The notes under the pieces were generated by a model. It did not search any database, was not told the DNA's origin, and worked only from the letters and a program-made list of their open reading frames with translations. Positions 22,054 through 31,904 of a stretch of 64,000 bases of DNA are shown here, piece by piece (position 1 is the first letter of the stretch; every line of letters begins with the position of its first letter). The stretch is taken from assembly GCA_949825045.1 (NCBI GenBank), contig OX463813.1, positions 558,001 through 622,000 on the forward strand, in the 5' to 3' direction. A program made the translations under genes and the position numbers. This stretch comes from Argyresthia goedartella. Lineage: Eukaryota; Arthropoda; Insecta; Lepidoptera; Argyresthiidae.

Positions 22054-22292
22054 TATACAACGCATGTAAAATGGAGCACGCTCTTTGTTTTATGGCTGGA
22101 TGTTCATGAAATTCCGTGCAGCATCTGATGGGTTCGTCTCCGGTAGTGGGATCGGATACGATCGGCACATACACACCTATATAAATATCACTCATGCCCT
22201 TCAGTGTTTTTGTAAGGTGTAAATGGTAGTCGTTCTGAAAAGAAAATATAAATTATTTCATTATTTAAATAACTGCAAATATATCAAACATT

Positions 22293-22592
22293 TTAATAGG
22301 TCAAAATTCTCTTACATGGTTTTCTTGTAAAGGCGAATATGCCTGTAAAATTCGTAAAACTCACATTAACCTTCGATCCTATTTTAACCCGCAGAATTAT
22401 TTCCACGAGGCTTTTGATCGCTCTCAGCTTGTAATCGGCGAGTGCCGGGCTCTGGTCTTTAATGACCTTATCAACCATCAACACTACCGTGTCCACCACC
22501 ATAGGTAATATGTGGGTCTCTCTCAAATTAATTGTATCGTTACGCACTTGTAAATTTATGTTACGCATATGTTTTGTTACGCTCATGTACAA
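22293..22592 (-). CDS. Unrecognised 99-residue ORF of the tandem array (unit 4)
   Basis: The longest form of the shared ORF: MYMSVTKHMRNINLQVRND, then LRETHILPMVVDTVVLMVDK (hydrophobic, but short for a membrane span), KVIKDQSPALADYKLRAIKS and the common VNVSFTNFTGIFAFTRKPCK end. Units 2 and 3 begin instead with MNKSITNYP, so two alternative N-terminal modules join the same core. No family recognised. Confidence 0.4.
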   Translation of the reverse strand: MYMSVTKHMRNINLQVRNDTINLRETHILPMVVDTVVLMVDKVIKDQSPALADYKLRAIKSLVEIILRVKIGSKVNVSFTNFTGIFAFTRKPCKRILTY

Positions 22593-22791
22593 AACGTAAC
22601 GTGCATGTTAACATAAAGGTAGTGTTCACAATTAAACGATGAATGTTCTAATGTGGGTCTCTCTCAAATTAATTGTATCGTTACGCACTTGTAAATTTAT
22701 GTTACGCATATGTTTTGTTACGCTCATGTACAAAACGTAACGTGCATGTTAACATAAAGGTAGTGTTCACAATAAAACGATGAATGTTCTA
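22510..22791. repeat. 141-bp tandem duplication
   Basis: ATGTGGGTCTCTCTCAAATT starts at 22,510 and again at 22,651, and the two 141-bp copies are almost identical. The equivalent part of unit 1 (from about 18,788) has a single copy, so the duplication is specific to unit 4. Confidence 0.9.
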
Positions 22792-23187
22792 ATAATGTAT
22801 TTAATGAAAAATTTGCCATAGGCAATATTTTGTGCAAGACAATTCAATGAAATAAAATTATCAAAATATATTAAACAAAATGAACTTCAACATTTACTGT
22901 AGATTAGATTAGAATTACAAACAACGTTTGTTCAGACAAACATGATAATTAACCATATAATCAGCATTTATTGTGAAATATTTTGTGATAAATCATTTAA
23001 TCAAATAAATTTTCAAAATATTTTAAACAAAATGAACTTAAAATGTTACTTTAGATTAGAATTTCAATACAAACAACGTTTGTTCAGACAAACCTGTTAA
23101 TTAACCAGATAATCAGCATTTCCTTATTTATGATAGTTTTGAATAGAAAAAAATACGTTTTAGTCACAATATTCGTTTCTGTGAGTA

Positions 23188-23760
23188 TCAAATGTTATGA
23201 TGTTTAGTACGAGTAACTATAGAAAATTGACATTTGTTTAAAATGTATTGGCAGCTTTTATCATTCATATCATACTGAGGTTCCGAGAAGGAACATACAA
23301 TATGAGATTCAGAAACTTTATCCAGCTCATAAAGGTCAACATGAAAAAACTTATTTGTACTTATTTTTTTCACGGGTAATAATTTATATGCACCAAATTC
23401 GCAATTACATAATATTTGTGCAACGTAATATTTATCTGTGAACCTAATCAGCACCCAACTGTTTTCATCAAAATCTTTCTTTTCATTTGAAAGATGATGC
23501 TCGTCGAAGCCTATAACACAGTGAATGTCACTCGTTGCAGTACATTGTGATTGACTTGCTTCAATGCTGTCCTTATTGTTTTCGGGGCCAGTCTTTGATT
23601 TTCGTAGAGTTAATACCGTACCTAAGATCTCTTGTTTGTCAGTTTTTTGATGGGGTTTGTCTGGAATCATCTCAAGTTGTCTATTATTGTTATCCATTTT
23701 TGGGGTCATTTCTTGACTATTTTTAATGGTAGTCTGAAGACTACCCTTAAAAATAGTCAA
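23188..23760 (-). CDS. Unrecognised 190-codon ORF beginning inside a long hairpin
   Basis: Not recognised. The N-terminal third is polar and Lys/Gln-rich; the C-terminal part looks like a compact beta-rich domain: NSWVLIRFTDKYYVAQILCN, AYKLLPVKKISTNKFFHVD, ESHIVCSFSEPQYD. Such WVLVxF...YVGQI...KFFWPD modules occur at the C-terminus of uncharacterised insect proteins, often near transposons; the resemblance is from memory. The first codons lie in the arm of the hairpin at 23,695-23,778, so the true start is more likely the ATG of MDNNNRQLEMIPDKP near 23,697. A diverged copy of that N-terminus lies just beyond the hairpin (23,780-23,903), so part of the gene was duplicated. Confidence 0.45.
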   Translation of the reverse strand: MTIFKGSLQTTIKNSQEMTPKMDNNNRQLEMIPDKPHQKTDKQEILGTVLTLRKSKTGPENNKDSIEASQSQCTATSDIHCVIGFDEHHLSNEKKDFDENSWVLIRFTDKYYVAQILCNCEFGAYKLLPVKKISTNKFFHVDLYELDKVSESHIVCSFSEPQYDMNDKSCQYILNKCQFSIVTRTKHHNI

Positions 23761-23778
23761 GAAATGACCCCAAAAATG
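23695..23778. repeat. Near-perfect hairpin: 40-bp arms, 4-base loop
   Basis: Left arm 23,695-23,734 (CATTTTTGGGGTCATTTC...GGTAGTC), loop TGAA, right arm 23,739-23,778 (GACTACC...GAAATGACCCCAAAAATG). One mismatch in 40 pairs. Confidence 0.95.
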
Positions 23779-23779
23779 T

Positions 23780-23903
23780 CTGGTTTTCGTATTTTTCGTA
23801 GCGTCTTTGTTTTTGAGAAAGGTTGTACTAGGATCTTCTGATCGTTTATTTTTTTACTGGGATTGTCTAGAATTATCTTTGCCTGTAGATTTTTATCATC
23901 CAT
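23780..23903 (-). pseudogene. Diverged duplicate of the N-terminus of the 190-codon ORF
   Basis: From an ATG near 23,903 the frame reads MDDKNLQAKIILDNPSKK, then DQKILVQPFSKT. Position by position this parallels MDNNNRQLEMIPDKPHQK and KQEILGTVLTLRKSK in the ORF at 23,188-23,760. It runs into the hairpin arm and ends there. Confidence 0.55.
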
Positions 23904-23904
23904 T

Positions 23905-24244
23905 TTAATTTAATTCTAAACAAACTATCACTGGGAGATTATCGATTATCTGACTCTCAAGAATAACTACATTTACAGGAACAAGTTATTTAATTAATGC
24001 ATGATCCAAGCAGTTGTCTCCTCTAGTCGGACTTAAATGGGCTGGCCAGAGACCCAAAGCAGCAGTATGCATAAGATAATTAGTAGAATTTAGGTCGATA
24101 TTCTCGGGTTTTATGTCGACATTAATGTCTCCCATCAGAACTACGTTTTCATTTGTACTAAAGGTAGTTGAGAGATTTTCAAGACTGTTATAGAAATTTT
24201 CAAGATTTTTGTACGATGGAGAGCGGTAGATACCAATAATAGTT
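23905..24244 (-). pseudogene. LINE-A endonuclease, downstream part
   Basis: The minus-strand fragment holds IIGIYRSPSYKNLENFYN, VVLMGDINVDIK, NCLDHALIK and, after a stop, VNVVILESQIIDNLPVIV: the second half of an AP-type endonuclease domain (Asp/Asn in GDIN; the usual SDH is replaced by IIDN). The upstream half lies at 29,269-29,667, separated by LINE-B. Removing LINE-B and one target duplication joins the halves in frame. Beyond 23,905 the LINE ends abruptly beside the unrecognised ORF region. Confidence 0.8.
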
Positions 24245-24562
24245 TCATATTTCATAATTCTTTATTGAACACAGTTATTTAAAAAAGATACATTAAGAGA
24301 AAACACATGTACAAAGGCGAGCTTATCTCTAAAAAGAGATTTCTTCCAGCAAACCAAGGCATGACAGGAAATTTTATCAATAAAGGGTAGGCAGTGCACA
24401 ATATCTAAACAATAATAAAATACATATAAGTAAATTACATATCTATAAAATACGGTAAATAAAAGACATACTCGTATCTAACAAACTACTAAATACGTAT
24501 CAATACATACATAAACCTGTACATAAAGTTTACATATAATAATAATATACATACTACAACTA

Positions 24563-27500
24563 TCACAAAAGAGAGAGGAAGTGCTCTTTTACCCGGTTTT
24601 TGAAAGCGAAAAGAGTCCGGCTGTCTCTTATCGCACAAGGAAGTGCGTTCCACAGTCGGACCGCCTGCAACCTGAAGGAGTGCTCATATGCGGAAGTGGT
24701 ATGCCTTGGAGTGGCTAAGAGTGAGACCGTGTGAGATCTCCGTTGCCGATCTCCTGAAAAAAGATACTCAAAGCGGTCTCGAAGGTAGCTGGGGTAGCGC
24801 GGATTTTTCAATATATTGAAAAGACAAAAAAGAATATGGGAGTCTCGGCGACGACGAATCGGAAGCCACCCCAACTCTTTGCGAAATTGAGAGACGTGGT
24901 CGAATTTGCGCAGCCCGAAGATAAACCGAATCCCGAGATTCTGAAGTCGTTCGAGTTTGTTCAGAAGATCTTCGTTCGCGCTCGCCCAACAGACATCGGC
25001 GTAGTCGATTAGCGGCAGGAGAAGGGACTGAGCAAGGGTGATTTTGGTCTGCCGCGGCAAGAAGTACTGCAGACGCCTGAGGGAGTGAAAAGACGCAAAG
25101 ACCCGTCTGCTGACCTCGCTGACATGTGGAGACCAAGACAGCTGGTTGTCAAAAATAACCCCAAGGTTTTTCACCTTATCTGTGTACTCTATTGTGATGC
25201 CATTATATGATACGGGAACAATGGGTTTTTGTAACAATTAAAGAGTGTGCCTGGTTCCTAAAATCATGGCTTGTGATTTATTCGGGTTTATTAACAGCCC
25301 GTATGATGAGGCCCAGTCTTTCACATTCTCGAGGTCAGCATTCAGTGCCTCCACGGATGAAACTACATCGCAGGGGGAAAAGTGGCGATAAATTTGTAGA
25401 TCATCTGCGTACAGATGATACGAAGAAGAGAGGACGTCGGAGATGGAGTTTATAAAGACTGAAAAAAGAAGAGGAGAGGGAATACCACCTTGAGGCACTC
25501 CTGAGGAAAGATCACACCATTGAGTTTCGGTCTCTTCAGACTTAATGCGCTGCTGACGACCTCTCAGGTATGAGTCGAACCAGCTAGCAGCGTGGGAGGA
25601 GACATTCAGCGATGTTAATATAGCGACAAGAATGTCAAAATCGACGCAGTTAAAGGCATTGCTGAAGTCAAGCAGGGCCAGCACCGTAACCAACCTCTGA
25701 TCCATGGCTAGCTGTATATCATCGCTGACTTTTAAGAGTGCTGTGGTAGTACTATGCCCTGGTCTGAAGCCAGATTGGAAAGGATTGAGAAGTTTGTTTG
25801 ATGAAAGGTAGGAGGTGAGTTGGGAGTGGACAATGGATTCAAGGACTTTGGAGAGAATAGGTAAAATAGATATGGGCCTGTAATCTTTGAAGGAGGAGGG
25901 ATTGGAATTTTTGGGCAGTGGGATGACAAGAGCTTTCTTCCACAGACTAGGAAAAGATCTAGCTGATAGAGAGAAGTTTATGATGTGGGTAATTGGAGGG
26001 AGCAACTCTTCAAGGACGCTGTGGATCATCTGATGGCTGACGTTGTCGCCACCAGCAGCTTTGGATGTGACCGCTAGCACTGCCTTTCTAACTGCGCGGA
26101 TTCCAACGAGACTAAAGTTGAACGGTGAGGTACAGACTGCAGCCTTCAACCGTAGATGACGAAGGGTTGCCTGCTTTGTGGCGGGGTCTATCACGAGGGG
26201 GGGAGAAGCAAAGAACTGGTTAAGATCGTTGAGATCGACATCACCTGAAGAAAATTCCTGGGACTTGCCAATACCAAGGGTTTTAAGAAATTTCCAGACC
26301 TGAGCTGGGGTGTACATTTCTATACGCTCATAGATGTGGCGTCGCTTGGCGTCACGGCACATGCGGTTGCATAGGTTTCGAAGGCGTTTAAATGTTAGGA
26401 GATTGTTATCGGTTGGGTCTCTCTTATATCGCCCCTTCGCACGGTTTCTTTTTGCCATTAAACGCTTGATAGCGTCTGTCAACCACGGAGCAGGAAAATG
26501 TTTTACCCTGACCTTTTTCATTGGTGCGTGCTTGTCGAACATCCCCAGGACAATTGAGTTGAACTTCAGGATTTTGTCATCAACGGTCTCACCAGTTACA
26601 ACGGGGGTCCAATCGACAGATGAGGCATCTGATTTCAGGGAATCGAGGTTCACACCTTTGAAGCTTCGAATATCAAGGAATTTGACTTTGCGCTTAGGGA
26701 GCCTAATTTTGTATGAAACATACACCAGATCGTGATAGGAGAATGGGGCATTAAGCTGGCCATGAGCAGCCACCTTGGCTATGTTGGAGATAATAATACC
26801 AAATGTTCTGTAATAATACCAAATGTTCGGTAAAAAATGAAATGAAATGACATGTGAAAGTGCCCTTGTGGCCTATTTACAGAATAAACGTTTTGAGTTT
26901 TGAGTTTTGAGTTTTTTTTTTGAGAAGGGAGGGAATACAGTGCGGTTGAAAGTGAGTAGCGTCAAGGGGATGAATATGTAAGTTAGAGGAATTTACAATA
27001 GATTTAAGTTTGGCAGAGCGGGCGTTATTTTTCAGGAGACAGGTGTTAAAATCACCGAGAATGAGAGTGTCACTATAGAGAGGAGTTAAGTCACTGAGTA
27101 GAGATTCAAAAGAATCAAAGTAATCGATACGAAGTGAGGGGCTGTAATATACACCCAGAAGAATTTTGTTGTGGTGCAAGCTGATCTCAAGGAAGAGATA
27201 CTCAGCTGAACCAGAGTACAGGCTTGGCGAGTGGCAGATGACTTTGCACGGAATGTCAGAACGTAAGTAGATAGCAACCCCGCCATCTGCTTTGCCTGTC
27301 CTATCGTTGCGATAGAGCCTGAACCCTGGCAGAGAATACATGGAGGAAGGAAGAGATGGTTTCAGAAATGATTCGGATACAAAAATACCATGTATAATCT
27401 GATCACTGAAAGCTTCCAGGAGATCAGCGTAACTAGCAGGAATGCTTTGGGCATTAATATGAACGACATTGAAATTGAACTCCGACTTGTTGAACACTCG

Positions 27501-27617
27501 TTTCAGATTGCTAGACAATGATGCGTCCGCAAGGGAGTCGACACCTCCTGAACCAAGAGAGTCGCCGTTAGAAGAGCTAGAGAAAAAACTGTCTGTGAAA
27601 TTGTTTATGATATCCAT
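24563..27617 (-). pseudogene. LINE-B ORF2: endonuclease and reverse transcriptase, broken by an insertion and one stop
   Basis: The endonuclease (27,617 to about 26,930) has VVHINAQSIPASY, FVSESFL, DGGVAIYLR and LILGDFNTCL. A foreign LINE 3' end then interrupts it; the frame resumes with IAKVAAHGQLNAPFSYHDLV, where the SDH-like box reads SYHD. The RT has DYRPISILPILSKVLES, ALLDFSNAFNCVDFDIL, SSGVPQGGIPSPLLFS and YHLYADDLQIY (catalytic YADD). A single TAA (25,238-25,240 on plus) splits off the last 224 codons, which end FAFKNRVKEHFLSLL. Without the insertion and the stop the frame would be complete. The LINE fragment at 19,674-20,326 is the same family. Confidence 0.88.
26791..26921 (+). mobile_element. 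3'-terminal scrap of another LINE inside LINE-B
   Basis: The insert reads GTGCCCTTGTGGCCTATTTA, AGAATAAACG and then (TTTTGAG)n with a T run, a typical LINE 3' end in the opposite orientation to LINE-B. Its 5' side contains a 20-bp tandem duplication (ATAATACCAAATGTTC...). The exact target duplication is unclear. Confidence 0.7.
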
Positions 27618-28258
27618 TTAAAATAAATAAATAAATATACTACAATAGCTATAAAATAAATATAAAACTAAACTATAATATCCTCTCTTACGAGGTTTAA
27701 CACTAAATTAACAATTAAATACAAAAAGCCTGAACCCAGACACACTGGGCTTGTTGGGAAATAATCTATTACCTTAAAGGTTTGAAACAACACAGACAAA
27801 ACGAACAAGCAAAACGCAATGAACAAAACGCAGACAATCATTACTTTGTTTGAGTGTGACGTGACCTACATTTCGTTTCGCTCACTTATGGGTAATATGC
27901 AGGCAGGCAGAGTATGGAACAACTTAACATAAAGTTGTTATTATAAACATAAAGAGAAAAAAGAATAAGTGTCGAGAATCAAGCGAACAGGAACGAGACG
28001 GGCTGTGAACATACAGGTCAACTTCATATCATGAGTGGAACACGCCCCGCACGTTCCGTGATGACAATTGATGACATTAGACCACAGACTATCACTTGAC
28101 ATAACATTGACTGACATTAGTTGTTTCGATATTAATAATTATTAACATAGATTATAAAACTTACCTACCTGCTAAAAACAAGAAAACACGTATAATCCGA
28201 ACAATTGTGGAGAACACTGCAGGCAGCAGAACTGATCGACGACATATAAAGCCGCGGC

Positions 28259-29104
28259 CTACTTTTTCGCTCCCGGCGGCGGCGGCACTCCTTTGCGCCT
28301 GATGCTGGGGGTGCGTTTGCTCAGGCCCGACGCTGCAGCAGCCGTGGGCGCAGCAACCGAGGGAGCAGCCACAGCAGTGGTCGGCTTCTTTGCAGGAGAC
28401 TCCTTTCCCTCAGATTGAGTGGTGGAAGGAGGGAACTGGCTGGTGTACACCAGTAGGTCCGCCATACACTCCACCTTCCGCCTAGTCTTATCTGGGAGTA
28501 ATAAGACGATCCTGCCCTCCGTCGTCCAACAGTTCCGTACTCCAAAGTGCTTCCTGGCGGCTAAGAATACACTGTGTCTTGATTTTGTGAGGAACTCAGT
28601 AACAGTTATTCCCGTTCCTTTCAAGGCAGTCTTGCCCTTCCACGCCTCGGTCTGCGCTATGAAAGACGAGAACCGAACTAGCAAGGGCCGGGCTTTGGAT
28701 GCCTTTTCCTTGGGGCCAAGTCTGTGGACCACACTCACATCAGAAACACACTGCGGGGACATCTTCATCTGGTCGCTTAATATCACCCGAGCCACTTCAT
28801 CAGCTTGTTCTTCTGCCTTCTCCGACACCCCGTGAAGCAGAAGTACCTTCCGCCTGGTGCCTATCTCCAGCCGATCCTGACCCACCAGCAGCAGCTCCAT
28901 TTGTGACCGCAACATGTTGAGGCAGTTCCATGTAAAGGCCTTAAACTCTGTGAACTCACTGCTCATAGTGCTCAGGTCAGGAGGGCTGCTTGACAGCGAC
29001 ATGGTGGAGGCCTCCCGAAGCTCCTTCTCATATTGCGCCATCCGAGTGTTGAAAGACTCCACAATCTTCTCCATGTTGGTGCTCAGTTTTGTGTACAGAT
29101 CCAT
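28259..29104 (-). CDS. LINE-B ORF1: L1-type RNA-binding protein
   Basis: This 281-codon open frame starts MDLYTKLSTNMEKIVES, with an N-terminal coiled coil (about residues 1-85). An RRM-like segment follows (RKVLLLHGVSEKAEEQADEV, DVSVVHRLGPKEK, ARPLLVRFSS), then a small C-terminal domain with FLAARKHFGVRNCWTTEG and DKTRRKVECMADLL, as in transposase-22 / L1-type ORF1 proteins. The tail is Ala/Pro/Ser-rich and ends RRKGVPPPPGAKK. It should coat element RNA and help reverse transcription. It is more GC-rich than its surroundings. No damage is visible. Confidence 0.75.
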   Translation of the reverse strand: MDLYTKLSTNMEKIVESFNTRMAQYEKELREASTMSLSSSPPDLSTMSSEFTEFKAFTWNCLNMLRSQMELLLVGQDRLEIGTRRKVLLLHGVSEKAEEQADEVARVILSDQMKMSPQCVSDVSVVHRLGPKEKASKARPLLVRFSSFIAQTEAWKGKTALKGTGITVTEFLTKSRHSVFLAARKHFGVRNCWTTEGRIVLLLPDKTRRKVECMADLLVYTSQFPPSTTQSEGKESPAKKPTTAVAAPSVAAPTAAAASGLSKRTPSIRRKGVPPPPGAKK

Positions 29105-29268
29105 GGTGTTGTGTAAATGATTGGATATGTTGATTCAGGTGAGAGTGATTATTTATCCAGTGTTAAATTAGGTTCAGGCTTAAAATTAAATAGTTATATT
29201 AATTAAATTTGGAAGACTCAAAATTTTGATGTTGTTTGCTTGACTACCCTCGGAAGAGCATAATAGTT

Positions 29269-29667
29269 GTGTTTCCTATTTTTATAACTAAACTGTTTGC
29301 GTCAATAAAATGTGGTTCGGATACTGAATAGCCTATAGAATTTTTTATGTAAGCGACCACTCCATCGTTTTGGATTGGGTTATTTTTAGTGGTACTTGAT
29401 GAGTAGCCAGGTAAGACAAGGTATTTGTCCCAAGTTTTTGAGCCAGCATTCTGAGAGGATGATAACGTCAAAGCTTACTTGAGTGGTGTGTAACATGGTG
29501 CAGAATTGATAAAAATTCATATTAACACTCCGTATGTTAAAGTGAATTATCTTTAGTTTATTATTTGGGTCCGAAATAAAACTTTTGCAAATTGCAGGAT
29601 CACAGTTTTGAGTCCTCAAATTGTTTTTTGAGTCTAACTCATTAGTAATATCATTTAGATTAGCCAT
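29269..29667 (-). pseudogene. LINE-A endonuclease, upstream part
   Basis: The frame starts MANLNDITNELDSKNN and contains LKIIHFNIRSVNMNFYQF (Asn), VIILSECWL (Glu) and, after a frameshift near 29,430, YLVLPGYSSSTTKNN, DGVVAYIKNSIGYS and VIKIGNTTI. This is the first half of an AP-type endonuclease. It continues at 24,235 after the LINE-B insertion. The frameshift means LINE-A was already decaying or has decayed since. Confidence 0.8.
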
Positions 29668-29776
29668 TTAAAATTAGAAAAAGGAACTTGCAACAATTTC
29701 GCTTAGCCATAAAGAGAGCAAAGAGCCTCGGTGAACGGTATATGTTAAAAGATAAAGTATCATAATAATAAACCTA

Positions 29777-30350
29777 TGTCTATTGCTGTTTGCCAAAAAA
29801 ATCTAAAGATTTTTCTGTAATCATGTGAATTGGCTGTCCGTCGGGCTCCGTTCGCATCAGGATTCGGCAAGTGCCCATATGAGTGCCAGCAAGAATAGTT
29901 GTGGGGTTTTGCAATCTTGCGAGCTTCAAACAGAAGTTTTTTCAAGGCAGCAGTGAGGTATTCGTCGGCATAAATAGCTTTCTTTTCTCCTGGCATTTTA
30001 ATCGTTGTAGTGTTAAGCTTTTCACTCACTGGTTTATCTTTATTAAATCGCCGAACTGTCCCCAAAAACTCATTCCTGGTAGGAACCGAAGCAAACTCAG
30101 CTACGATAGGTCTTGTTGAACCTTTTCCCGGCAGGCGGTAGATATCACGCAGGTCCGAAGCCTTTATATCTAGTTCCATTGCTTTGCCAATGTCCGTGAC
30201 CACCTTCACAAGATCCTGGATATTTTCCTGCTGTTTCACTGGCACGTTTCGAAGTTCCACCGTAGCTGGACGAGTTTGAAAACGCATATCCTGAATTTGT
30301 TTTTCCAGGTTACTTAGTTTTTCATCATTGCTCTTCCTTTCAGTCTCCAA
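29777..30350 (-). pseudogene. LINE-A ORF1 (coiled coil plus Baculo_FP-like domain), 5'-truncated
   Basis: The frame is open at its 5' end into the TTAGG repeats, so the N-terminus, probably with a PHD finger, is lost. Visible parts: NDEKLSNLEKQIQDM coiled coil, VELRNVPVKQQENIQDLV, LRDIYRLPGKG, RPIVAEFASVPTRNEFLG, YADEYLTAALKKLLFEARK. This succession is the FP-like ORF1 domain common in lepidopteran LINEs. A frameshift near 29,870 precedes the normal C-terminus (EKSLDFFGKQQ, ending about 29,777). Compare the complete ORF1 at 44,603. Confidence 0.78.
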
Positions 30351-30431
30351 ACCTAACTTAAAACCTAACCTAACCTAACCTAACCTAACCTAACCTAACT
30401 TAAAATAACCTAACCTAACCTAACCTAACCC
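30349..30431. repeat. Interstitial telomere-like (TTAGG)n, written CCTAA on plus
   Basis: Two runs of CCTAA pentamers (about 30,364-30,400 and 30,408-30,430) are separated by CTTAAAATAA. TTAGG is the canonical insect telomere repeat. The run starts at the broken 5' end of LINE-A. Confidence 0.85.
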
Positions 30432-31904
30432 ATTCTCGCCACATCCTCCGCAAAGCAAGCTGCTAGTTTCAAGCAGCTCCGTGCTAAAAATTCATAAATA
30501 ATAGTAAAAGTGCTCCGATCTTTCTGGAAAAAGTGTCTGTGTGTACGTCTCAGTGAGGCCGAGGTGCGTGTGTGGAGTTTCTCAACTAAGGATTACAGTT
30601 TGGACCCATCATAGCTGAAAAACCTCATTTAGAAAAGCATATTTTTCGCAATTACTTCTGTGTTTGTGATGGGATTATTGTGAATTGAAAAACGTCTGGG
30701 GGTATAGTTAATACCTACTTCCCATAAAAATTTTGGAACTCTAGGTTAAATACCTACGCCACAATCATGAAAAAAACAAGTATCTTAAAGCACGCGGTTC
30801 AAGGAGCTGAGCTACAGATACCATTTTTTTTTTAGGACAAAAAGTCATTAATCTCTGAAAAATTTTGTGAAATTTTTGGATTTTTTTGACATGTAGTTTT
30901 TGATATAAAAATAAATAGGTTAAATAAAATCTACACATTATATCTCGGAAACGAAATCGATGATCCCCGTTTTTTAAGACTGCTGTCGAAAAAATCTAGA
31001 ATTTTTTGTTGAAAATCTGTACCCCCTCAGGGCAAAAAACCAAAGTTTTCACTTTTTTCACAATCTTGTTAATTTCTCTGGAAAGAAGATATATTTTTTG
31101 AATTTCTTTTTTCTCACACAGTTTTTGCTAAATTAGAATTAACTTTATTATTTTTTAAAAATATATTGGATTTATAACAGCTTTTTTCTTAATTTTTCCT
31201 TAAATATCGGAAAATCTGTAATTTAATAATTTTATTAAATTAGGAATTGTAAAATCCCACTGATTAAGTCCAAAGTCGGTCTACCTAGCTGCAATGGGGA
31301 CCGAATTATATAGCTTTGAAAATTTTGGCAGCCATTTTGAAATTTCTCTCTCATCTGATATTTCAAAATCTACTTTAAATTTTGAAATTACGATTTTTGA
31401 CTCGACCCCCGGGGAGCTTTAAGATCATTTTGGAGCTGAAAACACCGCTGAAAATTTATGAAATTTTTTTCATCAAAAATAGGTCGGGTAAGTGAAGCCA
31501 AGTTCAGCTGTTGATTTTGGGAGCAATCGGACTAGTGGAACTAATGTTATAGCGTTTCGCGCCCGGGGTTTGACATTCGGACGCCATTTTGAAAAACTTT
31601 GGGAGAACATAGCTTTTGACTGGTTGGTCATAGGAAGTCAAAATTTTTAAATTAGGCTCCTGCATTCTGTTTCTAACTATTTCATAGTTTTGAGTAGTAT
31701 AGAGTTCTATAGGTCGATAGCTCCCCAAATCCTAAATCTCGGCGAAATCCGATCGATAGAAGCGGTGAAATCGACGTCTAAATTTGATTGTGACAGCGGG
31801 CGGCCATCTTGGTTTTTACCTGACCTAGGATATCTCGAGAAGCAGAATTGCTAGAGATTTGAGCGACGGCTCCCCGAAAAAGACTCAAGGAGCTCCCTTC
31901 ATTT
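30432..31904. other. Unassigned repeat-like sequence
   Basis: No gene supported. Short phrases recur (GCCATTTTGAAA at 31,332 and 31,585; TCGGTCTACC, ATCTCG), as in decayed dispersed repeats. A 74-codon minus frame at 31,504-31,728 has no recognisable domain. Confidence 0.4.

Larger units (their letters stand above)
18685..23093 (-). repeat. Tandem array of four related units encoding small unrecognised ORFs
   Basis: Four units share a block that begins GAGG(C/T)TTTTGATCGCTCTCAG at 18,685, 19,259, about 20,517 and 22,407. The spacing of the (C)TGCAG anchor from unit 2 to 3 (19,241 to 20,490) and unit 3 to 4 (20,490 to 22,389) is 590 bp in both cases once the LINE (653 + 6) and the maT (1,307 + 2) insertions are removed. 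The first and last units share a different continuation of about 547 bp (the last one plus a 141-bp tandem repeat), with subrepeats ending in GTTTGTTCAGACAAAC. Coding sense, if any, is the minus strand. Confidence 0.8.
24245..29259 (-). mobile_element. LINE-B, about 5.0 kb, inserted in LINE-A with a 9-bp target duplication
   Basis: ATAATAGTT lies on both sides (24,236-24,244 and 29,260-29,268). Inside are a 5' leader, ORF1 (28,259-29,104), a 640-bp spacer, ORF2 and a 3' UTR with the hairpin TTATCTCTAAAAAGAGAT at about 24,322-24,340. It has one secondary insertion (26,791-26,921). Confidence 0.9.

Noticed and set aside
18685..23093. CRISPR-like or satellite interpretation of the 590-bp array
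   Set aside because: Only four units, open frames retained in several, and unit ends differ from the interior.
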